Shown in pieces: positions 1 to 5,730 of a stretch of 13,625 nucleotides of DNA. The stretch comes from an uncultured Actinomycetes bacterium. Lineage in GTDB: Bacteria; Actinomycetota; Acidimicrobiia; Acidimicrobiales; Acidimicrobilacustridaceae. A model generated the notes under the pieces. That model saw nothing but the letters and a program-made list of their open reading frames with translations, did no database searches and had not been told where the DNA came from. Position numbers and translations under genes: made by a program. How positions within the stretch are numbered: the first letter of the stretch is position 1; each line of letters starts with the position of its first letter. The DNA lies in NCBI GenBank assembly GCA_945957335.1, contig CAMFLJ010000074.1, positions 1 through 13,625 on the forward strand, read 5' to 3'.

Positions 1-44
1 CACTATCCTCTTCGTCGGCAGCGTCAGATGTGTATAAGAGACAG
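1..44 (+). other. Untrimmed Illumina Nextera adapter (not genomic)
   Basis: Bases 1-3 (CAC) match the end of the P5 adapter. Bases 4-11 (TATCCTCT) match the Nextera i5 index known as N503/S503. Bases 12-25 are the read-1 site TCGTCGGCAGCGTC, and bases 26-44 are the 19-bp Tn5 mosaic end AGATGTGTATAAGAGACAG. The order and spacing are those of a Nextera library molecule, so this is a library artefact left on the contig end. A reading frame opened at the ATG at base 28 begins MCIRDR, the translation of the mosaic end, and must not be taken as the N-terminus of the downstream kinase. Confidence 0.98.
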
Positions 45-217
45 AGCTCGACCTGCCCGGCGGGACCCTCTCGCTGCCGGGCGTGCGCCTGGCCCTGTGG
101 CTGGCCGCGCTGATCATCGTGGGCGCCGGGTTCGCCGCCATGTACTCGCTGCGGGCCGGCCAGCGCGAGCACCGGGCCGAGGCGTCGCCCCACCCGTCGC
201 GCCACGGCAAGGGATGA
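45..217 (+). CDS. C-terminal fragment of a probable MFS transporter (5' end missing)
   Basis: The frame whose stop is TGA at 215-217 reads from the first genomic base and gives about 56 residues. They begin LDLPGGTLSLPGVRL, continue through one hydrophobic helix (about residues 15-37, LALWLAALIIVGAGFAAMYS) and end in a basic, Arg/His-rich tail. This looks like the last transmembrane helix and cytoplasmic tail of a multi-pass membrane protein. In many Actinomycetota an MFS-type transporter domain is fused to the N-terminus of dTMP kinase or lies directly upstream, which is the main reason for the MFS call. Here the two are separate genes, joined by an ATGA overlap with tmk. The fragment alone cannot prove the family; another membrane protein is possible. 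Confidence 0.6.
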
Positions 218-861
218 GCGCCACCGCGTCGGCCGCTCCCGGGGGCTCGGCTGCCCGGGGCCGGTTCATCGCCTTCGAGGGGGGTGAGGCCTGCGGCAAG
301 TCCACCCAGTCGTCGCGCATGGCCGAGGCGCTCGGTGCGGTGCTCACCCGCGAGCCGGGCGGAACCGACATCGGCGCCCGCGTGCGCTCGCTCGTGCTCG
401 ACCCCGCCACCGTCGGGCTGGCCCCGCGCGCCGAGGCGCTGCTGATGGCCGCCGACCGCGCCCAGCACGTGGCCGAGGTGGTCGAGCCCGCCCTGGCCGC
501 CGGTCGCCACGTGGTCACCGACCGCTTCGCCGGGTCCTCGATCGCCTACCAGGGCTTCGGTCGAGGCCTGCCGGTCGACGACGTGCGCCGCATCTCCGAA
601 TGGGCCACCGGCGGCGTGTGGCCCGACCTCGTGATCCTCCTCGACGTGCCCGCCGAGGTGGCCGACCGGCGTCTCGGCGCGGAGCGCGACCGCATGGAGT
701 CCGAGCCCTCCGAGTTCCACGCCGCGGTGCTCGACGGGTTCCGTTCCCAGGCCGCCGCCGAGCCCGAGCGGTGGGCCGTGGTCGACGGCACCGGCACGGT
801 CGACGAGGTCGCCGCCGCCGTGCGCCGTCTCGTGGCGGAGCGGCTACAACTGCAGGCGTGA
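214..861 (+). CDS. tmk: dTMP kinase (thymidylate kinase)
   Basis: Phosphorylates dTMP to dTDP with ATP in the cytoplasm, an essential step of dTTP synthesis. The 215-residue product has the family motifs in order: P-loop EGGEACGKST (residues 22-31), TREPGGT (45-51), the DRF-SS-AYQG segment that binds dTMP (103-113), and LLDVP followed by an Arg-rich lid (RLGAERDRME) and EFH. Length is normal for the family (about 200-215). The ATG at 214 was chosen because it overlaps the upstream stop as ATGA and leaves a short disordered leader before the P-loop. The frame stays open upstream into the adapter, which is artefactual. The stop overlaps the GTG of holB by four bases, so translation is probably coupled. 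The Ala-Cys in the P-loop replaces the commoner Gly-Ser/Ala but keeps the GKST core. Confidence 0.96.
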   Translation: MSATASAAPGGSAARGRFIAFEGGEACGKSTQSSRMAEALGAVLTREPGGTDIGARVRSLVLDPATVGLAPRAEALLMAADRAQHVAEVVEPALAAGRHVVTDRFAGSSIAYQGFGRGLPVDDVRRISEWATGGVWPDLVILLDVPAEVADRRLGAERDRMESEPSEFHAAVLDGFRSQAAAEPERWAVVDGTGTVDEVAAAVRRLVAERLQLQA

Positions 862-1949
862 CCGCCCCCGCCGACGTCGAGCTGCTCCCCGCCGAGGTCG
901 CGGGCGTCGACCTGTGGGGCTCGGTGGTGGGCCAGCCCGCCGCCGTCGCCCAGCTGCGCGCCGCGGCCACGGCACCGGTGCACGCCTACCTGCTGGTGGG
1001 GCCGCGGGGGAGCGGCAAGCGGGCGCTGGCCCGGGCCTTCGCCGCCGCCCTGCTGTCGGCGTCCCGCACCGGCGACGACGCCGTGCGCCACGCCGAGCTG
1101 GCCCTGGCCGAGGCCCACCCCGACCTCACGGTGGTCGAGCGCGAGGGCGCCTCGATCAAGGTCGAGCAGGCCGACGACATCATCGCCACCGCCTCCCGGG
1201 CCTCGGTCGAGGGCGGCGGCAAGGTGATCGTGCTCGACGAGTTCCACCTCGTCCCGCCGCTGGTCGGCAACAAGCTGCTCAAGTACATCGAGGAGCCGCC
1301 GGCGGGCACGGTGTTCCTGGTCCTGGCCGACGACCTCACCCCCGACCTCGTCACCATCGCCAGCCGGTGCGTGCGCGTCGACCTCGGGTCGGTGCCGGTC
1401 GACACCATCGTCGAGGCGCTGGTGGCTGAGGGCGTGGCCATCGACCGGGCGTCGGAGGCCGCGGCCGTGGCCGGCGGCGACCTGGCCCGGGCCCGCCTGC
1501 TGGCCACCGACGAGCGGCTCGCCCTGCGCCGCCGGGCCTGGCACGACGTGCCCGACCGCCTCGACGGCACCGGCGCCACCGCCGTGGCCGCAGCCGACGA
1601 CCTGCTGGCCATGATCGACGACGCCATGGCGCCCCTCGTCGAGGCCCAGGCGGTCGAGGCCGCCGAGCTCGAGGAGCGGGTCAAGGCCCGGGGCGAGCGC
1701 GGCTCGGGCCGCAAGCAGCTCGAGGAGAAGCACAAGCGCGAGGCCCGCCGCTACCGCACCGACGAGGTGCGGGCCGGCCTCACGGAGCTGTCGCGCCGCT
1801 ACCGCGACGAGCTGGCCGCCAGCGCCCGCCCGACGGCCTCGATTCAGGCCATCGAGGCCATCGCCGAGCTGGCCCGCGAGATGGTCCGCAACCCCAACGA
1901 GCGCCTCCAGCTCGTCGCCCTGTTCCTGAAGCTCGGCGCCCTCCGCTAG
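858..1949 (+). CDS. holB: DNA polymerase III delta' subunit
   Basis: Clamp-loader AAA+ subunit that helps load the sliding clamp on primed DNA. The 363-residue product starts at GTG 858, overlapping the tmk stop as GTGA. It shows a box II-like start (LWGSVVGQPAAV), a Walker A-like GPRGSGKR (residues 48-55), a Walker B-like VIVLDEFH (123-130), NKLLKYIEEPP (138-148) and an SRC motif (169-171), where clamp-loader subunits place the arginine finger. Arg replaces Ser/Thr after the P-loop Lys, which fits the non-hydrolysing role of delta'. No four-cysteine zinc module is present. The C-terminal third has a highly charged stretch (about 275-310, EERVKARGERGSGRKQ) and then the helical collar. The tmk-holB order is typical of actinobacteria and supports delta' rather than DnaX, which would be much longer. 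Confidence 0.93.
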   Translation: MTAPADVELLPAEVAGVDLWGSVVGQPAAVAQLRAAATAPVHAYLLVGPRGSGKRALARAFAAALLSASRTGDDAVRHAELALAEAHPDLTVVEREGASIKVEQADDIIATASRASVEGGGKVIVLDEFHLVPPLVGNKLLKYIEEPPAGTVFLVLADDLTPDLVTIASRCVRVDLGSVPVDTIVEALVAEGVAIDRASEAAAVAGGDLARARLLATDERLALRRRAWHDVPDRLDGTGATAVAAADDLLAMIDDAMAPLVEAQAVEAAELEERVKARGERGSGRKQLEEKHKREARRYRTDEVRAGLTELSRRYRDELAASARPTASIQAIEAIAELAREMVRNPNERLQLVALFLKLGALR

Positions 1950-1964
1950 CCCGATCCCGAAAGC

Positions 1965-2002
1965 TGGCTCACGTGGTGCGGCGGGCCGTACGAGGTGAGC
2001 CA
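1965..2002. terminator. Two-tier hairpin between convergent genes, possible bidirectional terminator
   Basis: TGGCTCAC (1965-1972) is a perfect inverted repeat of GTGAGCCA (1995-2002). Inside it, GTGCGG (1976-1981) pairs with CCGTAC (1986-1991) with one G-T wobble, closing a CGGG tetraloop. It lies between the end of holB and the end of the convergent methyltransferase gene, where a shared terminator is expected. There is no T-tract, so a classical intrinsic terminator is not shown. Confidence 0.45.
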
Positions 2003-2045
2003 CCTTTCGCGTGTGGGCGGCGCCGTCGGGGGATGGACGGCGGGT

Positions 2046-2717
2046 TCAGGCGTCGGTGACGACGAGGAGGGCGAAGCCGTCGTGGCCCTTCGAGCCCACG
2101 GTCTGCACGGCGGTGCCGTCGAGGCGGGGGTCGGCGGCGGCATCGGCCAGGAAGCGCTGGACGCCGATGGCGTTCGGGTCGGTCGTCGAGGCGTCGGCCA
2201 CCGCGCCGCCCCGCACCACGTTGTCGGCCACGATCACCGTGCCGGGCCGCGAGAGCTCGAGCGCCCGGGCGAGGTAGGTGGGGTACCCGCTCTTGTCGGC
2301 GTCGAGGAACACGAGGTCGAACGGCTCCTCGCCCGCCTCGACCATGGCGGCGAGGGTGTCGGCGGCCGGGCCGACGCGCACCTCCACCCGGTCGCCGAGC
2401 CCGGCCCGCTCGAGGTTGGCCCGCGCCACCGAGGCGTTGTGCTCCTCGAGCTCGAGCGACACCAGCCGGCCGTCGGCGGGCAGGCCCCGCGCCAGCCAGA
2501 TCGTGGAGTAGCCGCCGAGCGTGCCGACCTCGAGCACCCGCCGGGCACCCCTCACCTGCACGAGCAGCGACAGCAGCTTCCCCTGGTTGGGGGCCACGTG
2601 GATCTCCGGCAGGCCGGCGGCCGAGCTGTCGGCGAGGGCGGCGTCGAGCACCGGATCGGGCTCGAGCAGCGTGGCCACGAGGTGCGCGTCGACGGAGTCC
2701 CAGAGGTCGTTGTCCAT
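2046..2717 (-). CDS. Class I SAM-dependent O-methyltransferase (family 3, caffeoyl-CoA OMT-like)
   Basis: Predicted to transfer a methyl group from S-adenosylmethionine to a hydroxyl, usually of a catechol-like or phenolic substrate, with a divalent metal; the real substrate cannot be read from sequence. The 223-residue product has the full family layout: an N-terminal helical part with GLPEIHVAPNQGKLL, SAM motif I VLEVGTLGGYST (residues 61-72), an acidic LELEEH after strand 2 (88-93), the metal-binding FLDADKSGY (137-145) and ADNVVRGG (164-171). The length is typical. The start is ATG at 2717; no Shine-Dalgarno sequence is visible before it, so translation may be leaderless or weak. It is divergent from the deaminase gene and convergent with holB. 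The same family includes O-methyltransferases found near many unrelated genes, so context does not reveal the pathway. Confidence 0.9.
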   Translation of the reverse strand: MDNDLWDSVDAHLVATLLEPDPVLDAALADSSAAGLPEIHVAPNQGKLLSLLVQVRGARRVLEVGTLGGYSTIWLARGLPADGRLVSLELEEHNASVARANLERAGLGDRVEVRVGPAADTLAAMVEAGEEPFDLVFLDADKSGYPTYLARALELSRPGTVIVADNVVRGGAVADASTTDPNAIGVQRFLADAAADPRLDGTAVQTVGSKGHDGFALLVVTDA

Positions 2718-2730
2718 GCGGACAGTGTGC

Positions 2731-2763
2731 CGGTCAGGGCCGCGTCAGCGATCGGTCAGCAGG
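2731..2763. repeat. Three GTCAG boxes at exact 11-bp spacing
   Basis: GTCAG occurs at 2733-2737, 2744-2748 and 2755-2759. Each repeat is shifted by exactly 11 bp, about one helical turn, in the intergenic region between the divergent methyltransferase and deaminase genes. The surrounding units (about SSGTCAGSG) are only partly conserved. A near-copy, GACAG, lies at 2721-2725. A regulator binding one DNA face is possible; no family can be named. Confidence 0.4.
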
Positions 2764-2814
2764 TCGTAACCCTCGCTGCGCGCGTCCCCTCACGGGCGCG
2801 AAACATGCCCTCCG

Positions 2815-2820
2815 TACGGT
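2815..2820 (+). promoter_or_regulatory. Candidate -10 element TACGGT for a leaderless deaminase mRNA
   Basis: TACGGT fits the actinobacterial TANNNT -10 pattern and ends seven bases before the ATG at 2828. A transcript starting there would have almost no leader. No Shine-Dalgarno sequence precedes the start codon, which agrees with leaderless translation. No convincing -35 was found. Confidence 0.4.
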
Positions 2821-2827
2821 GTCTGAC

Positions 2828-3868
2828 ATGTTGCGAGACGAGTTCCTCCGGTCCATCCCCAAGGTCGAGCTGCACTGCCACATCGAGGGCTCGGTGCGGG
2901 CGGCGACCTTCGCCGACCAGGCGAAGAAGCACGGCATCGCCCTGCCCACCGACGACGTCGAGAAGCTCTACGACTACGAGACGATCTACGAGTTCCTCGT
3001 GATCTTCGGCATGGTGTCGTCGACCCTCCTCGACCAGGACGACTTCGCCCGCGTGGCCTACGAGGCGATGGAGGACGGCCACCGGCTCGGCAACCTGCGC
3101 TACCGCGAGATGTTCTTCAACCCCACCCTGCACACCAAGCGCGGCGTGCCCATGAAGACGGTCGTCGACGGCCTGGCCGAGGGCATCAACGCCGCTGAGG
3201 CCGACTTCGGGGTGAAGGGCCGCCTCATCGCCGACGTGTACCGACAGGACGACCCGGCCGACTGCCTCCAGATGGTGGAGGAGCTGCTCGAGGTGCTGCG
3301 GCCCGAGGTGATCGGCCTGGGGATGGACGCGGCCGAGGCGCCCGACCCGCCGGAGAAGTTCGTCGACTCGTTCCGAGCGGCGAAGGCCGGTGGCCTGCGC
3401 CTCACCAGCCACGCCTCGGAGGACGCGCCGCCGGTGAACATCACCACCTGCCTCGACCTGCTCGGCTGCGAGCGGATCGACCACGGCTACCACATCCTCT
3501 CGGACCCAGCCGTCATCCAGCGCTGCCTCGACGACGACATCCACTTCACCGTCTGCCCCACCTCGACGGCCGTGGTCTACGGCTGGCCCGACCTCACCAG
3601 CCACCCGATCATCGGGATGGTCGACGCCGGGTTGAAGTGCATGCTGAACAGCGACGACCCCACCATGTTCCACACCGACATCGGCAAGGAGTACGTCGAC
3701 ATGGTCCCGGCCGCGGGCTGGGGCGTGGCCAAGGTGAAGGAGCTCGTGCTCAACGGCGTCGAGGCCACCTGGCTCGACGACACCGACAAGGCGGCCATGG
3801 CGGCGGAGTTCTCGGCCGAGCTCGACCGCCTCGCCGCCGAGCTCGAGCCGGGGGAGCTGCCGGCCTGA
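2828..3868 (+). CDS. Adenosine/adenine deaminase family metal-dependent hydrolase
   Basis: Predicted cytoplasmic zinc enzyme of purine salvage that hydrolytically deaminates an adenine-type substrate. With the ATG at 2828 it has 346 residues, normal for the family. Visible motifs are PKVELHCHIEGS (11-22, metal ligands H16 and H18), TSHASED (193-199, H195 and catalytic E198), RIDHGYH (216-222) and LNSDDPTMF (273-281, with the metal-binding DD). RIDHG and NSDDP resemble adenine deaminase/AAH1-type proteins more than classical adenosine deaminase (RIGHG, STDDP). CPTSTAVVYGW (243-253) lacks the Asn usual in CPxSN, so the substrate is open. A GTG at 2819 would add three residues, but it overlaps the proposed -10, so the ATG is preferred. 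The next plus-strand element is the tRNA. Confidence 0.88.
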   Translation: MLRDEFLRSIPKVELHCHIEGSVRAATFADQAKKHGIALPTDDVEKLYDYETIYEFLVIFGMVSSTLLDQDDFARVAYEAMEDGHRLGNLRYREMFFNPTLHTKRGVPMKTVVDGLAEGINAAEADFGVKGRLIADVYRQDDPADCLQMVEELLEVLRPEVIGLGMDAAEAPDPPEKFVDSFRAAKAGGLRLTSHASEDAPPVNITTCLDLLGCERIDHGYHILSDPAVIQRCLDDDIHFTVCPTSTAVVYGWPDLTSHPIIGMVDAGLKCMLNSDDPTMFHTDIGKEYVDMVPAAGWGVAKVKELVLNGVEATWLDDTDKAAMAAEFSAELDRLAAELEPGELPA

Positions 3869-3899
3869 TCCCGGGATGGGAGCGCCGGGTGCCCGCGGC

Positions 3900-3905
3900 T
3901 ACGAT
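3900..3905 (+). promoter_or_regulatory. Candidate -10 element TACGAT for tRNA-Thr
   Basis: TACGAT lies 12 bases before the first base of the tRNA, which would give a short leader of about six bases. It sits in the 49-bp gap after the deaminase gene. No good -35 hexamer is visible at the right distance. Confidence 0.35.
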
Positions 3906-3917
3906 CGTCCCTCGCCC

Positions 3918-3993
3918 GCCCGGGTAGCTCAGACGGCAGAGCAGCTCACTCGTAATGAGCAGGTCAGGAGTTCGATTCTCCTCTCGGGCTCCA
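3918..3993 (+). tRNA. tRNA-Thr (anticodon CGU)
   Basis: The sequence folds into a complete 76-base cloverleaf. The acceptor stem is GCCCGGG (3918-3924) with CTCGGGC (3983-3989), with one G-T wobble. The D stem is GCTC/GAGC (3927-3930, 3939-3942). The anticodon stem is GCTCA/TGAGC (3944-3948, 3956-3960) around the loop CTCGTAA, with anticodon CGT at 3951-3953. The T stem is AGGAG/CTCCT with the loop TTCGATT. The discriminator is T3990 and CCA (3991-3993) is encoded. It reads the threonine codon ACG, which is well used in GC-rich genomes. Confidence 0.97.
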
Positions 3994-3998
3994 CCTCC

Positions 3999-4026
3999 AC
4001 GGCGCCGCCCCTCGGGGCGGCGCCGT
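3999..4026 (+). terminator. Strong GC-rich hairpin after tRNA-Thr
   Basis: ACGGCGCCGCCC (3999-4010) pairs perfectly with GGGCGGCGCCGT (4015-4026) over 12 bp around a CTCG tetraloop, beginning six bases after the encoded CCA. It probably ends the tRNA transcript and may also serve the convergent minus-strand gene ending at 4052. There is no T-tract, as is common for hairpin terminators in high-GC actinobacteria. Confidence 0.7.
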
Positions 4027-4051
4027 CGCGTCCGGCCCGGTGCGGCGGTGC

Positions 4052-4990
4052 TCAGGCCGGCGAGGCCACGCCGGGGGCCGGGTCGGCGACCTCGAAGTTG
4101 CGGCGGACCTCGTTGGCGTAGGTGGTGCCGAGCGTCGCGCCGTGCTCCTCGAGGAAGGTGGTGAGCCGGCGCGTGCCGGCGGGCGGGCCGTCGCAGGAGG
4201 CCAGGCCCTGCATGAGGGCGTCGAGCTCGGCCGGGTGGATGGTGACGTCGCCGGTGATGCGGTCGACGATCGGCAGCAGCGGTCGGACCGCCGCCCGGGG
4301 GAGGTCGACCACCAGCGCCCGCGCGCCGGTGGCGGCACGGATGCGGCGGACGAGGTCGCCGAACTCGAAGGTCTCGGGACCACCGGCGTTGCGCACGAAC
4401 GATCCCGGGTCGGCACCGAGGCGGACCATGAGCTCGGCCAGGTCCTCGACGTGGGTGGGGCGGATCGGATAGCGGCCGTCGCCGGGCACGGCGAAGACGT
4501 GGAGGTGGCGCAGCAGCCACGCCACGTTGTTGAGCAGGATCTCGTTGCCGCCGAACAGCACCGACGGGCGCACGATGGCGTGCTCCATGCCCGAGGCGAG
4601 CACGGCGGCCTCGACCATCGCCTTCCCCCGGTGGTAGCTGTGCGGCGAGGTCTCCGAGGGGTTCATGATGCTGACGTGCACCATGCGGCGGACGCCGGCG
4701 CGGCGGGCTGCGTCGACGAGGGCCAGGCTGTTGCGCACGGCGTCGTCGTGGGTGGCCGTGCCCCGTCCGAAGCGCACCCAGTAGGTGTTGTAGAAGGTGT
4801 CGACGCCCGCGAAGGCGGCGGCCATGGCGTCGGGGTCGTCGAAGCGGTAGGGGTGGGGCTCGATGGGCGCCGGCACCTGTGCCACCTCGCGGGTGAGGGT
4901 GCGCACCCGGCGGCCCTCGGCCAGCAGGTGCCGGGCGACGTAGGCGCCGGTGTAGCCGCCTGCTCCGGTGACCAGATCGGTGGGTGTCAT
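4052..4990 (-). CDS. NAD(P)-binding atypical SDR (NmrA/epimerase-like) protein
   Basis: A 312-residue Rossmann-fold protein of the extended/atypical SDR group. The nucleotide-binding motif TGAGGYTG is at residues 8-15. A D-DAM segment (DDPDAMAAAFAGVDTFYNTYW, 51-71) and the triad S107-Y119-K123 (YHRGK) follow, then RPSVLFGGNEILLNN and a C-terminal substrate domain. It resembles the NAD-dependent epimerase/NDUFA9-like or NmrA-like families; the substrate is unknown and a non-enzymatic redox-sensing role is possible. The ATG at 4990 is supported by GAGGAG at 4998-5003, seven bases upstream. It is divergent from a TetR gene, and the 16-bp inverted repeat between them lies in the presumed promoter spacer. 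It is therefore the likely target of that repressor. Confidence 0.82.
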   Translation of the reverse strand: MTPTDLVTGAGGYTGAYVARHLLAEGRRVRTLTREVAQVPAPIEPHPYRFDDPDAMAAAFAGVDTFYNTYWVRFGRGTATHDDAVRNSLALVDAARRAGVRRMVHVSIMNPSETSPHSYHRGKAMVEAAVLASGMEHAIVRPSVLFGGNEILLNNVAWLLRHLHVFAVPGDGRYPIRPTHVEDLAELMVRLGADPGSFVRNAGGPETFEFGDLVRRIRAATGARALVVDLPRAAVRPLLPIVDRITGDVTIHPAELDALMQGLASCDGPPAGTRRLTTFLEEHGATLGTTYANEVRRNFEVADPAPGVASPA

Positions 4991-5033
4991 GCGGATGCTC
5001 CTCGTTCGGGGGGACGGGTCGGGGGACGCCCCA

Positions 5034-5062
5034 GGTATCTCATACACACGTATGAATTGCAA
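5034..5062 (-). promoter_or_regulatory. Candidate promoter of the atypical SDR gene
   Basis: On the minus strand, TTGCAA (5062-5057) resembles a -35 hexamer and is followed after 17 bases by GATACC (5039-5034), a weak -10. The 16-bp inverted repeat at 5040-5055 fills the spacer, which is a classic place for repressor binding. The -10 matches only three of six consensus bases, so this remains tentative. Confidence 0.35.
5040..5055. promoter_or_regulatory. 16-bp inverted repeat, likely TetR operator
   Basis: TCATAC (5040-5045) and GTATGA (5050-5055) are perfect 6-bp inverted arms around ACAC. The repeat sits in the 84-bp gap between the divergent TetR and SDR-like genes, 20 bases before the TetR start. 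Its size, symmetry and position fit a TetR-family dimer site. It stands out as AT-richer than the surrounding DNA. Confidence 0.7.
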
Positions 5063-5074
5063 GCGCGCTAGCAT

Positions 5075-5686
5075 GTGGCCGTGGAGATCGACCCGGCCGC
5101 CCCCACCCGCGAGCGCCTCGTCGCCGCCACCGTGGACTGCCTGCGCTCCGGCGGGTTGAACGGGCTCACGAGCCGTGAGATCACCAGCCGGGCGGGCGCC
5201 AACCTGCAGGCGATCACCTACTACTTCGACTCCAAGGACGCGCTCGTCGCCGCCGCCCTGACCGAGCTGTTCGAGCGGCGCCTCGATCCGGTCCGCGCCG
5301 CGCTCGAGGGCGACGGCACCCCGTTCGAGCGCCTCTTCGCCGCCCTCGCCACCATCAAGGCCGCGTTCCCCGACGGGCGCGACGACCTGCGCACCTACGC
5401 CGACGCGATGGCGGCGTGCTCCACCAACCCCGCGCTCGCCGACTCGATCGCCGAGCTCCACGCCGGGCTGCGCCGCTACCTGGCTGCGCTCATCACCGAG
5501 ATGCAGGCCGAGGGCGTCATCGCCACCTGGGTCGTGCCGGAGGCGATGGCGGGGCTGCTCGTCGCGCTGGGCGACGGCCTCACCGCCCAGGCCGCGTTCG
5601 GCGAGCCCGACATCGACGGCGTGCTCGACCAGCTCGCCCGGCTCCTCGTCGGCGCCACCGCCGGGGGCTCCGCGCCAGGAGCCTGA
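5075..5686 (+). CDS. TetR/AcrR family transcriptional regulator
   Basis: A 203-residue one-component repressor. The N-terminal DNA-binding domain is typical: TRERLVAATVDCLRSGGLNGLTSREITSRAGANLQAITYYF is the start of a TetR helix-turn-helix, with the YYF signature at about 49-51 followed by DSKDALVAAAL. The C-terminal ligand and dimerisation domain is helical and not assignable to a ligand. Start choice is uncertain: GTG at 5075 or GTG at 5081. TAGCAT at 5069-5074 could be a -10, giving a leaderless mRNA from the second GTG. It is divergent from the SDR-like gene with a palindrome between them, so it probably represses that gene and itself. Confidence 0.9.
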   Translation: MAVEIDPAAPTRERLVAATVDCLRSGGLNGLTSREITSRAGANLQAITYYFDSKDALVAAALTELFERRLDPVRAALEGDGTPFERLFAALATIKAAFPDGRDDLRTYADAMAACSTNPALADSIAELHAGLRRYLAALITEMQAEGVIATWVVPEAMAGLLVALGDGLTAQAAFGEPDIDGVLDQLARLLVGATAGGSAPGA

Positions 5687-5730
5687 GCCGGCGCCGTCGC
5701 GTGCGCACGGGGCCGTGGTAGATCGGTCCG

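Noticed and set aside
28..213. N-terminal extension of tmk starting MCIRDR
   Set aside because: The start codon lies within the Tn5 mosaic end of the adapter and the following residues are an out-of-frame reading of the upstream membrane-protein gene.
546..2003. Minus-strand open frame of 485 codons opposite tmk and holB
   Set aside because: Low-complexity Gly/Ala/Leu/His composition, no motif, no ribosome site, and antisense to two conserved housekeeping genes.
5701..5708. GTGCGCAC perfect palindrome after the TetR gene
   Set aside because: Eight-base GC palindromes are common by chance here; there is no partner repeat and no clear promoter overlap.
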